From contig NZ_FRBD01000013.1 of NCBI RefSeq assembly GCF_900142525.1, forward strand, positions 62,001-126,000: a stretch of 64,000 nt of DNA. Reading direction: 5' to 3'. Made by a program: the position numbers and the translations under genes. The notes under the pieces are model-generated. The model saw only the letters and a list, made by a program, of their open reading frames with translations, searched no databases and had not been told where the DNA came from. How positions within the stretch are numbered: position 1 is the stretch's first letter; the number at the start of each line of letters is the position of its first letter. Below, piece after piece: positions 35,564 through 44,074 of the stretch. Source of the stretch: Xylanibacter ruminicola (lineage in GTDB: Bacteria; Bacteroidota; Bacteroidia; Bacteroidales; Bacteroidaceae).

Positions 35564-36535
35564 TTAATAAGCTGCTCTGTATTTGCCTTCATCCTTATCT
35601 TCGAGCATAGACAGATAGGACTGATAGCGGCTTTCGGCTATGTAATGGTCTTCGAGTGCTTTAAGTACTGCACAACCAGGTTCGTGGGTATGGGTACAAT
35701 TAGAGAATCGACACTCTTGCGAGAAATGGAATATCTCCTTGAAATAGCTGGTCAACTCCTCAGGCTCCATATCGAAAGTACCAAAGCCCTTGATGCCTGG
35801 AGTGTCGATGAGCCATGATTTCGCCTCCACCCCTTGCCCCTCCTCTCCAGAGGAGGAGGAGAATACTAATGGTATCATCTCACTAAACGTGGTAGTGTGC
35901 TGACCTGTGTTATGCGCATCACTAATTTCGGCAGTACGCTGACTGGCACCTGGCACCAAGCGATTGATAAGTGTAGACTTGCCCACACCACTATTGCCAC
36001 TCAGCAAGGTAATCTTATCCTTCAACAACGGATGCAGCGCCTCTACCCCATCGCCCGTATTGGCCGAAATCTGATGGCACTCATAGCCAATGGTCTGATA
36101 CAGATTAACCATTGCCTCCTGATAGCGACGCATATCCTCATCGAGCAGATCAGTCTTATTGAACACCAGAATGACTGGCACTCGATAAGCCTCGGCTGAT
36201 GCCAGGAAACGATCGATGAAGGTGGTGGATGTCTGAGGATTAACCACTGTTACCACCAAGATAGCCTGGTCTACATTAGCCGCAATGATATGACTCTGCT
36301 TAGAGAGGTTGATACTCTTGCGGATGATGTAGTTACGACGATCCTCAATCTCAGTGATAAAAGCCGTACCCTCATTGTTGGGTACTATCTGCACTCTGTC
36401 GCCCACAGCCACAGGATTGGTACTACGGATGCCCTTCAACCTGAAGTTACCCTTTATCTTACAATCAATCAGCTGGCCATCGTCTGTTAAGACGGTGTAC
36501 CAGCTGCCTGTATTCTTAATAACGAGTCCGCGCAT
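35564..36535 (-). CDS. rsgA: Ribosome small-subunit-dependent GTPase A
   Basis: A 323-residue circularly permuted GTPase that helps mature the 30S subunit. An N-terminal OB fold is followed by the permuted motifs: NKTDLLD (G4), [15 protein letters not shown] (G1), [10 protein letters not shown] (G2) and DTPGIKGFG (G3), then the zinc site [14 protein letters not shown]. Residues about 225-240 ([16 protein letters not shown]), between IPLV and WLIDTPG, are encoded by a CCTCCTCT/AGAGGAGG palindromic repeat and appear to be a captured insertion right before the G3 motif. Start overlaps the frr stop as TAATG. Confidence 0.94.
   Translation of the reverse strand: MRGLVIKNTGSWYTVLTDDGQLIDCKIKGNFRLKGIRSTNPVAVGDRVQIVPNNEGTAFITEIEDRRNYIIRKSINLSKQSHIIAANVDQAILVVTVVNPQTSTTFIDRFLASAEAYRVPVILVFNKTDLLDEDMRRYQEAMVNLYQTIGYECHQISANTGDGVEALHPLLKDKITLLSGNSGVGKSTLINRLVPGASQRTAEISDAHNTGQHTTTFSEMIPLVFSSSSGEEGQGVEAKSWLIDTPGIKGFGTFDMEPEELTSYFKEIFHFSQECRFSNCTHTHEPGCAVLKALEDHYIAESRYQSYLSMLEDKDEGKYRAAY
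35831..35860. repeat. CCTCCTCT/AGAGGAGG palindromic repeat inside rsgA
   Basis: CTCCTCT (35840-35846) and AGAGGAG (35849-35855) are inverted around CC, preceded by CCCTTGCCC. The same GC-rich palindrome class forms the terminator at 12236-12255. Here it is read through in frame. Confidence 0.75.
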
Positions 36536-37095
36536 TATACGGTCATGATCTCTTTGTTCTTGGCTGTAATCAGTTCGTCGATCTTCTTGATGTACTTATC
36601 ATGCAACTTCTGGAGCTCAGCCTCAGCATCCTTCTCCAAGTCCTCAGAAAGACCATCCTTGATTGCCTTCTTCAGCTTATCCTTTACATCGCCACGAACG
36701 TTACGAACCTCAACCTTTGCCTTCTCAGCAATCTTGTTACACTGCTTGGTAAGGTCACGACGACGCTCCTCAGTAGGAACAGGGATATTCAGGCGGATAA
36801 TCTCGCCATTGTTCTCAGGAGTGATACCTACATCGCTATCCATGATAGCCTTTTCGATGTTACGGATCTCCTTGCGGTCCCAAGGCTTGATGGCGATGGT
36901 ACGAGGATCAGGAACGCTCACGTTAGCAACCTGATTCAGAGGCACCTTGCTACCATACACTTCTACACGAACACCATCGAGAATGGCCACATTGGCACGA
37001 CCTGCACGAATGCGATTCAGCTCGTCCTCAAGGTACATAGCTGCCATCTCCATGCGCTCTTCGCTTTTCTTTAAAATTTCTTTTACGTCAACCAT
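36535..37095 (-). CDS. frr: Ribosome recycling factor
   Basis: A 186-residue protein that splits post-termination ribosomes with EF-G. Signatures: [48 protein letters not shown] is continuous at the expected place (quoted here only in part: RAGRAN, VYG, PLNQVA, DPRTI, KPWD), then an [15 protein letters not shown] segment and helical tail. Normal length, no disruption. First gene of frr-rsgA-S9 peptidase; the stop overlaps the rsgA start. Promoter at 37126-37157. Confidence 0.96.
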   Translation of the reverse strand: MVDVKEILKKSEERMEMAAMYLEDELNRIRAGRANVAILDGVRVEVYGSKVPLNQVANVSVPDPRTIAIKPWDRKEIRNIEKAIMDSDVGITPENNGEIIRLNIPVPTEERRRDLTKQCNKIAEKAKVEVRNVRGDVKDKLKKAIKDGLSEDLEKDAEAELQKLHDKYIKKIDELITAKNKEIMTV

Positions 37096-37125
37096 TTTTG
37101 TATACTTTTAATCATTTTCTGATGA

Positions 37126-37157
37126 CAAAAGTAAGGTTTTTCTGCGAAACTTCCAAA
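37126..37157 (-). promoter_or_regulatory. frr-rsgA promoter
   Basis: Minus-strand -7 box TACTTTTG (37133-37126) and -33 TTTG (37157-37154), 20-bp spacing. Divergent from the kinase operon promoter. Confidence 0.6.
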
Positions 37158-37183
37158 TAATTGTGTTTTTTTCATTCAAAAAT

Positions 37184-37214
37184 TTTGTTATTTGCGCAAA
37201 ATAAGCTATCTTTG
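37184..37214 (+). promoter_or_regulatory. Promoter of the four-kinase operon
   Basis: -33 TTTG (37184-37187) and -7 TATCTTTG (37207-37214) with 19-bp spacing. Expected start near 37218, a leader of about 37 nt. I see no internal promoter or terminator between the four genes. Confidence 0.65.
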
Positions 37215-37254
37215 CGGGTGTTTACTACCATACTTATAGACAATACAACAATTA

Positions 37255-39282
37255 ATGCTTATAGATATTAGCCACACCTACATCTATTTGATAGCGGCAT
37301 TTATTATTTCCGCTATCGCAATGGTAGTATACAACCGATTGACTTACTACAAAGAAAAACGAGTGACGCGTGAGGTACAAAGACTGAATGCACAGCTAAC
37401 CCTCATTATGGATGCCAACAAAACTGATGCCTGGACTTATAATACCAAGAAGAACGTATTCAAAGTTATATCAAAAAAGGATCTTACGAAAACATTCTAC
37501 ACCCCATTCGAGTTCTCGCAGCTGTACGACAGAGAAGACTTCAAGCAGATAGTAAAAGCGATAGAAAGCATACAGAACAGAGAACAGATTACTGACACGC
37601 TGACAGTAAAAGGTTCTCCATCGCAGGATGGCGACGTAAAGACATACGAGATGAGCCTTTCGGTATTACGCAGGAACAAGCAGGATCTACCTATAGAAAT
37701 CCTAGGCACACAAAGAGACGTGACCCAGGAAAAGAATCAGGCCGAAGCGGCCAAGAACCTGATGCTGAAATACCACACAGTGTTCAACTCGTCGCTAGTA
37801 GACATGATATACTACGATGCTGATGGCTATCTGGCAGAACTCAACGAAAAGGCTTGCGAAACATTTGGAGTTAAGAATCCGCAGGAACTTCTGAGACGAG
37901 GAATGAAGATGACAGACATTCCATCGTACAGGGATATCGACATCAAGACCTTAGAGCATACCCAACTATCATCCATCACAGACATCACTCAGGTAAAAGC
38001 CACTGACGAGCGTGTGCCAGAGGTAACTCGAACAGGGAAGATATACTACGAGGTAATGCTAGAGCCTATTCACGACATTGACAACCAGTCGCAAGGTGTG
38101 ATAGCTGCAGGGCGCGACATTACAGAGATGGTAGAGTCGCACCACAGACAGCAAGAGTCAGCCAGGCTGATGGAGGAGCGAACCAAGGCACTGAAACAAT
38201 ATATTGACGACCTGAACTACACACTGAAGATAAGCGATGCACGACTGACGAGCTACTACCCAGAAAGCCACACGCTTGAGATACTGAGCGACTTGAGCGG
38301 AGCAGGCACACGTCTCAGTCAGCTAAAAGCCATAGCTATGGTGCATTCTGACGACAGGAAGCGCGCCAAGCGACTGATAACCAGAATGGACAGGCTGTAC
38401 AAGAGCACCATATCAGAAACTGTACGCACCAAACTTAGAGATCACAAGGGGCGCGACATCTATCTGAACTTCAGTATGATGCCCATAACAGACAAGGAGG
38501 GAAAGGTGACCCACTACTTTGGTATGTGCAGAAATGAGACAGAGATGGCTCACATTGAGAAGCACCTGCAAGAAGAGACGGCCAAGGCGCAAGAGGAGGA
38601 ACAGCTGAAGAACGCCTTCCTGCTGAACATGAGCTACGAGCTACGCGTTCCCCTGCATGCCGTAATAGGATTTGCAGAGTTGTTCAAATCTGAACATAAT
38701 CGAGAAGATGAGCCTGTATTTGCTAACGAGATCAAAAAAAATACTGATGTTCTGTTGGGGTTGATCAATGACATCTTGTTTATTTCACGTCTTGATGCCC
38801 ACATGATAGAGTATCATTATGAGGTGTGCGACTTTGCTGCACAATTTGAGAAATGGTGCCAGAAGGGTTGGGCTGATGCAAGCAAGAATGTAAAGCAAGT
38901 CATAGAAAACTCATACAACTCGCTACTGATTAAGATTGACCCACAGAATCTGGGCACAGCCATCCAGAAACTATGCGGATATTCTGCCCTCACCACTAAA
39001 GCAGGATCGCTGAAGTCGAGATACGAATACCTGCACGACGAGTTGATTATCATAGTAGAAGATACTGGCCAGGGCATGGAGTTTGATGAAGTGCCAAAGG
39101 CTTTCAACCGCTTTATGGGCGATGCCAAGAACAAGCGCATAGGCACAGGCCTAGACCTGCCAATAGTAAAAGAACTGGTTGAACAGATGGGAGGAACCAT
39201 CGATGTACTCTCAGCACCAGGCAAGGGGAACACATTCTTTATGAGCATCCCATGCGAGATGAATAGTTTTGAAAAGAAATGA
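37255..39282 (+). CDS. PAS-containing histidine-kinase-like protein lacking the phosphoacceptor His (pseudokinase)
   Basis: A 675-residue protein: one N-terminal membrane helix (about 7-28), then three PAS-like regions (about 45-160, 170-290, 310-435; for example VFNSSLVDMIYYDADGYL), a dimerisation helix and a HATPase_c domain (about 555-670). The H-box reads LNMSYELRVPLHAVIGF, with Tyr461 where its paralogues have His. The N-box aligned with NAIQHT of kinase 3 reads YSALTT, so Asn is Tyr576. The G1 (VEDTGQGM) and G2 (GTGLDLP) motifs remain. By family rules it cannot autophosphorylate, but it may still dimerise. First gene of the operon, 6 bp before kinase 2. Closest relative here is kinase 3. 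Confidence 0.85.
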   Translation: MLIDISHTYIYLIAAFIISAIAMVVYNRLTYYKEKRVTREVQRLNAQLTLIMDANKTDAWTYNTKKNVFKVISKKDLTKTFYTPFEFSQLYDREDFKQIVKAIESIQNREQITDTLTVKGSPSQDGDVKTYEMSLSVLRRNKQDLPIEILGTQRDVTQEKNQAEAAKNLMLKYHTVFNSSLVDMIYYDADGYLAELNEKACETFGVKNPQELLRRGMKMTDIPSYRDIDIKTLEHTQLSSITDITQVKATDERVPEVTRTGKIYYEVMLEPIHDIDNQSQGVIAAGRDITEMVESHHRQQESARLMEERTKALKQYIDDLNYTLKISDARLTSYYPESHTLEILSDLSGAGTRLSQLKAIAMVHSDDRKRAKRLITRMDRLYKSTISETVRTKLRDHKGRDIYLNFSMMPITDKEGKVTHYFGMCRNETEMAHIEKHLQEETAKAQEEEQLKNAFLLNMSYELRVPLHAVIGFAELFKSEHNREDEPVFANEIKKNTDVLLGLINDILFISRLDAHMIEYHYEVCDFAAQFEKWCQKGWADASKNVKQVIENSYNSLLIKIDPQNLGTAIQKLCGYSALTTKAGSLKSRYEYLHDELIIIVEDTGQGMEFDEVPKAFNRFMGDAKNKRIGTGLDLPIVKELVEQMGGTIDVLSAPGKGNTFFMSIPCEMNSFEKK

Positions 39283-39288
39283 TGTAGC

Positions 39289-41274
39289 ATGCAGATATTG
39301 ATAGTTATATTAACCCTGATGGTCATTATCATAGGAGTGATACTGAACCGCATAACCCTCTACAGTATACGAAGGAATACTGAGAGAGCTAAGGATATGG
39401 CTACCATTATGCAACACACACTTGACGAAAACAACTACGTGATACGACTGAACCTACAGAACCGTCTGGCTGATAACCTGTATGGTAACTTCCTGCCTCA
39501 CGAGGGTATGAGCTACGAGGAGAGTCTGAACTATATACATCCTGACGATAAGCACATCTACATGGCATTTATGAACAGATTGGTTAAGGGTGCCAAATCA
39601 TCAGAGTGTATGTTCAGATGGGACAGAAGTACCAAGGAGCACAAGCACGACTGGCGATACCTGCGTGATGTGGGAATAGTAGAGTATGACGAGCAAGACA
39701 AGAAGAAACCAGTGAACTTCTACTGCACACTTTATGACCAGACAGAACAGATGTTGCTGGAGAAGGAAGATATAGAGTTGACTGATCGCTATCGCAAATT
39801 GTTTGAACAGAGCATCGTAGGTCAGGCCTTTTATGACAAAGACGGCCATCTGCTAACTGCCAACAAGAAATTGCGCGAGATCCTGAAATTCAAAGGCGAC
39901 AATGATCCCTTCTACTACCGTTTCCCATTGTTCGAAATTCCTAACTTCCGCTTTATTATTTATAAGAAAGAAAAGGAAGATCTGTACTTCTGCACCAGAA
40001 CCATCATCACAGAGCGAGAGGTTGACTGCTATGTAGAGATACGTATTCACCCCATCTTCAATAACGACAAGGAGTTGGAGATGTTCACCCTATACATCAG
40101 AGATATCAGTCAGGAGCGAGAGCTATACCATCAGCAAAAGAAGAACGAAGCTCAGATACAGCGTACCAACAAGAAAATTGCTGAGTATGAGAACGAACTG
40201 AAATACCTGATGGATAATATCGAAATGCGATTCTTCCGTGCATCGTTCATCAAGCGCGAGATATCATTCTACAAAGATATGAGTGCACCTGAAATAACGA
40301 TGGATTTCGATAAGCTATTGTCATACTTCAACGGCACACCGTTTATAGAGGAAATGAAAAAGAATCCATACGACTTTTTCAAAGAGCCAAAGAGATTACT
40401 ATCACACTCTCGTTCATTCTTCCAAAATAACGACAAGTTGGAATGGCACTTCATCGACTTTGTACCATTCCACGACGAAGAAGGTAAGCTAACTGGTACC
40501 TATGGTGTATTCAGAAACGTAACCAATCTGATAAACAAACAAGAGCTACTGAAGGAGGAGACTGAACGTGCCAACCAGTCAGGATTGCGCAAGAGTGCCT
40601 TCCTGGCCAATATGAGTCATGAGATACGCACCCCATTGAATGCCATCGTAGGATTCTCAGAGGTACTGCCAATGCTGACCACAGATGCTGAACGAGCACA
40701 GATTATCAAGGTAATCAACAACAACTGCGACATGTTGCTACGTCTGGTTAACGATATTCTGGCACTATCATCGTTTGAAAGCGGAGACATCAAGATTGAA
40801 CCTACCAAGACTGATTTCGCACAATGCTTTAACAACTTGTCGATATCGTTGGCCAAGAGAGTACAGAATCCAAATGTAGAATTCAAAACAGAGAGTCCCT
40901 ATCCCACATTTATCACCACGATAGATGGCGGACGCATACAGCAGGTAATAACCAACTTTGTTACCAATGCTGTTAAATACACCAAAACAGGACACATCAA
41001 GATAGGTTACAAGAAACAGGTTCGCCACGACTTAGAAGGACTGTACATATATTGCGAAGATACTGGTGCAGGCATACCAAAGGAACATCAGAAGAAAGTG
41101 TTCGACCGTTTCGTTAAACTGAATGATTTCGTACAAGGCACAGGTCTTGGGTTAAGCATCTGTAAAGCTATCGCAGATAATTGTGGTGGCGAGATTGGCG
41201 TAACATCCGAGGGCAGGGATTGTGGTTCAACATTCTGGCTCTGGATTCCATGTAAAGAAGAAACAACCATATGA
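39289..41274 (+). CDS. PAS-containing sensor histidine kinase, membrane-anchored, no periplasmic domain
   Basis: A 661-residue kinase with one N-terminal membrane helix (about 3-22) and no signal peptide or extracytoplasmic domain. PAS-like regions occupy about 30-150, 165-280 and 300-410 (LFEQSIVGQAFYDKDGHLL). The H-box LANMSHEIRTPLNAIVGF places the phosphoacceptor at His444; the HATPase_c domain has FVTNAVKYTKTG (N-box), EDTGAGIP (G1), FDRFVKLNDF and GTGLGLSICKAIA (G2). All catalytic elements are intact. The C-terminal half closely resembles kinase 4. No receiver domain is fused. Its stop overlaps the kinase 3 start in ATGA. Confidence 0.9.
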   Translation: MQILIVILTLMVIIIGVILNRITLYSIRRNTERAKDMATIMQHTLDENNYVIRLNLQNRLADNLYGNFLPHEGMSYEESLNYIHPDDKHIYMAFMNRLVKGAKSSECMFRWDRSTKEHKHDWRYLRDVGIVEYDEQDKKKPVNFYCTLYDQTEQMLLEKEDIELTDRYRKLFEQSIVGQAFYDKDGHLLTANKKLREILKFKGDNDPFYYRFPLFEIPNFRFIIYKKEKEDLYFCTRTIITEREVDCYVEIRIHPIFNNDKELEMFTLYIRDISQERELYHQQKKNEAQIQRTNKKIAEYENELKYLMDNIEMRFFRASFIKREISFYKDMSAPEITMDFDKLLSYFNGTPFIEEMKKNPYDFFKEPKRLLSHSRSFFQNNDKLEWHFIDFVPFHDEEGKLTGTYGVFRNVTNLINKQELLKEETERANQSGLRKSAFLANMSHEIRTPLNAIVGFSEVLPMLTTDAERAQIIKVINNNCDMLLRLVNDILALSSFESGDIKIEPTKTDFAQCFNNLSISLAKRVQNPNVEFKTESPYPTFITTIDGGRIQQVITNFVTNAVKYTKTGHIKIGYKKQVRHDLEGLYIYCEDTGAGIPKEHQKKVFDRFVKLNDFVQGTGLGLSICKAIADNCGGEIGVTSEGRDCGSTFWLWIPCKEETTI

Positions 41275-44057
41275 TTATGAATAGATATAGAATAATAGCA
41301 TTTCTAGTGGCATGCCATTTATCTGTAGGCATGACTTACGCTCAACAAAACGAAGACAGCGTCATCGTATACAACGATAAGCGTCCACTTATTTATGAAG
41401 ACGCGTGGGACCTATGGCCATACGTATTCCTAAATGAGAACGGAGAGCCAGATGGTTACAACATAGACCTGCTGAAATTGATATTCAAGGAACTGAATAT
41501 TCCTTACGAAATACGCCTAAGGCCTACACTTGAGGCCCAGAAAGACCTGAAGGAACACAAGTCGGACCTGATGTTGAGAATGGATGCCGACTTTGCCCGC
41601 CACAACTCTTCGTATGGAAGAACCATTGTACAGTTATTCACCCATAGTCTGGTTAAACCTAAGGGACAAACGCTAAACGTAAACAACGTAAAAGATCTGG
41701 CCCAGTATCCAATCATAGTTCACGAAGGAAGCTTTAGTCATCATAAGTTGGTAGATAACGATTGGGCAAAGGAAATCATTCCTTACGATGACATGAAAGA
41801 GGCTATTCAGAACGTAAGTACTGAAAACAAAGGTATCATTTTGTGGAATTCGATGTCGCTGAAATGGTTGATGACAAAATACCAAACAGAGAACCTCGAG
41901 ATAATTCCTATCGATTTTCCCTATGGCGAGTATAAGTTCTTTGCCAACGACCATCGTCTGCTGGAAAAACTAGACAGCGTATATTCAAATCTGCGTGCCA
42001 ACGAACGCCTTACAGCCATACAAAACAAGTGGTTCTATCCTGAACGCCACGAAACAGGTATTCCATCGTGGATATGGGATTTGATCAATTTTGTTGCCAT
42101 ACTTGCTGTGGGCATATTGGTTTACTACACCTTCTTCAAGGTACGCGAACGCAAGATGACCAAAAAGATTAATAAGGAGAACGAGCGTCTGCTGCTACTC
42201 ATGAAGACCAGTAACGTTATGTTCAGTACCTACAATGTCACCTCACAGTATTTCACGGTGATGGACTCATCTGGTCATGCAGAACGCACGTATTCGCTAC
42301 TGGAGTACTCACACAGATTCGATCCTAACGACTTTACAGTACTTACTGACGGACTACGTAGCATTATCGATGAAAAAAAATCGACTATCACTTTGCAGCT
42401 AAAAGAGTACGACAACGACTTGATTAACAGCAATAACTATACGGCTACGCTATCAGTACTCAGAAGAGACAAACGTAAAAGGCCATCAATCATCATTATC
42501 TCAAAGACCGACACCAGCCAAGACAGAATGCGTCAAGCCCTGATTAAGGAGTCGATGCTGCGTTATCAGTCGATATTCAACTCAGCTATGGTCGACATGG
42601 TATACTATGATGCTGATGGATATATTGTCGACATGAACCTCAAGTCGATATCAGTAATTGGTTGTGATATTGACGAAATCAAGAGACGTAGAATCTCGCT
42701 TCGTGATGTCATTGGCATTGACAATCTCGATATCGACAAGTTTGAATACTTCTATGCCACACAGTTATTCAATTCGCCTAGCGATAACAGAGTTTTGAAC
42801 AAGATTTTGGGCAGAGATACACTCTATTACGAGTTGCAAGTACTACCTATACGCGATAAGTATGGCAATCGCATAGGATTCTTTGGAACAGGACGTAATG
42901 TCACAGAATCGGCTAATTCATACAGAAAGCTGAAAGAAAATTCCAGCGAGTTACAGGCCATCAAGGACGAGGTAACCACCTATGTTCACAACATCGACTA
43001 TGTGCTGTCTGTAGGTGGTATCAGCCTGGTAAAATATCACCTCGATACACATACACTTACCATTTACAGCGAAATTGGCCACGAGAAATATTCATTGACA
43101 CAAACCAGAGCTCTGGCATTTGTTGACAGCTCATCTGAGAAACAGGCTCTGCGCATACTCAACAAGATGGACAATCATCAGGTAGGCAATCTAAGTGTTG
43201 AGGTAAAAACAAACATCCGACGACGCAAAGACCGCATACCACTTTACCTGCAGCTTAACTTTGTGCCCACTTATAAAGACGGTGCTATACAGGAGTACTT
43301 CGGACTGATACGTGATATTAGCGATATAAAGGCAGTAGAAGAGAAACTGGCCATGGAGTCAATACGAGCTCAGGAGGTTGAGACTGTTAAAAACGCATTC
43401 CTGCACAACATGAGCCACGAAATCCGTACGCCATTGAATACTGTAGTAGGATTCTCAGAGCTCTTTGAAATAGAGCATTCTGCTGAAGACGAGGCTGTGT
43501 TCATCAGCGAAATCAAGAACAACTCTGCATCGCTGCTAAAGCTGATTAACGACATTCTGTTCCTATCGCGACTCGATGCGGGCATGATTACAGTATCTCC
43601 ACAACCTGTCGACTTTGCAAGCATCTTTGCAGGTCGCTGCACATCGATATGGGATAACCACAAACTACCTGGCGTGGAATACAAAATCCAGAGTCCATAC
43701 AAACGACTTGTCATCGAGATTGATGAACCCAACGTATCATTAATCATCAATAAGATTATTACCAATGCCATACAACACACCAAATCAGGTTGCGTATTGG
43801 CACGATATGAGTATATTGCTGACAGACTGCTGGTATCTGTAGAAGATACAGGAAGCGGTATCAAGAAGGAAAATCTGGAGAACATCTTCGGACGATTCGT
43901 AACTGGCGCCAATAATGGTGCTGGCCTTGGCCTTAGCATCTGTCATGAACTGATACAGTACATGGGTGGTAAGATAGAACTGACATCTACTGAGGGCAAG
44001 GGTACCACAGTTTGGTTCTCATTGCCATGCAAGATGTTAGAAATGGAAAGAAACTAA
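41271..44057 (+). CDS. Sensor histidine kinase with periplasmic solute-binding (SBP_bac_3) domain
   Basis: A 928-residue protein: signal peptide (about 1-24, ending TYAQ), a periplasmic SBP_bac_3-type domain (about 30-255; PLIYEDAWDLWPYVFLNENGEPDGYNIDLLKLIFKELNIP-like start, quoted as EPDGYNIDLLK), a membrane helix (about 268-290), PAS-like regions (about 310-690), H-box LHNMSHEIRTPLNTVVGF with His716, then HATPase_c with IITNAIQHTKSG, EDTGSGIK and GAGLGLSICHEL. The sensor fold normally binds amino acids or related small molecules, so this kinase probably reads a periplasmic ligand. It parallels pseudokinase 1 in its cytoplasmic part. It overlaps kinase 2 by 4 nt and precedes kinase 4 by 17 bp. 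Confidence 0.9.
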   Translation: MIMNRYRIIAFLVACHLSVGMTYAQQNEDSVIVYNDKRPLIYEDAWDLWPYVFLNENGEPDGYNIDLLKLIFKELNIPYEIRLRPTLEAQKDLKEHKSDLMLRMDADFARHNSSYGRTIVQLFTHSLVKPKGQTLNVNNVKDLAQYPIIVHEGSFSHHKLVDNDWAKEIIPYDDMKEAIQNVSTENKGIILWNSMSLKWLMTKYQTENLEIIPIDFPYGEYKFFANDHRLLEKLDSVYSNLRANERLTAIQNKWFYPERHETGIPSWIWDLINFVAILAVGILVYYTFFKVRERKMTKKINKENERLLLLMKTSNVMFSTYNVTSQYFTVMDSSGHAERTYSLLEYSHRFDPNDFTVLTDGLRSIIDEKKSTITLQLKEYDNDLINSNNYTATLSVLRRDKRKRPSIIIISKTDTSQDRMRQALIKESMLRYQSIFNSAMVDMVYYDADGYIVDMNLKSISVIGCDIDEIKRRRISLRDVIGIDNLDIDKFEYFYATQLFNSPSDNRVLNKILGRDTLYYELQVLPIRDKYGNRIGFFGTGRNVTESANSYRKLKENSSELQAIKDEVTTYVHNIDYVLSVGGISLVKYHLDTHTLTIYSEIGHEKYSLTQTRALAFVDSSSEKQALRILNKMDNHQVGNLSVEVKTNIRRRKDRIPLYLQLNFVPTYKDGAIQEYFGLIRDISDIKAVEEKLAMESIRAQEVETVKNAFLHNMSHEIRTPLNTVVGFSELFEIEHSAEDEAVFISEIKNNSASLLKLINDILFLSRLDAGMITVSPQPVDFASIFAGRCTSIWDNHKLPGVEYKIQSPYKRLVIEIDEPNVSLIINKIITNAIQHTKSGCVLARYEYIADRLLVSVEDTGSGIKKENLENIFGRFVTGANNGAGLGLSICHELIQYMGGKIELTSTEGKGTTVWFSLPCKMLEMERN

Positions 44058-44074
44058 AAACGTAACATAGAGAT

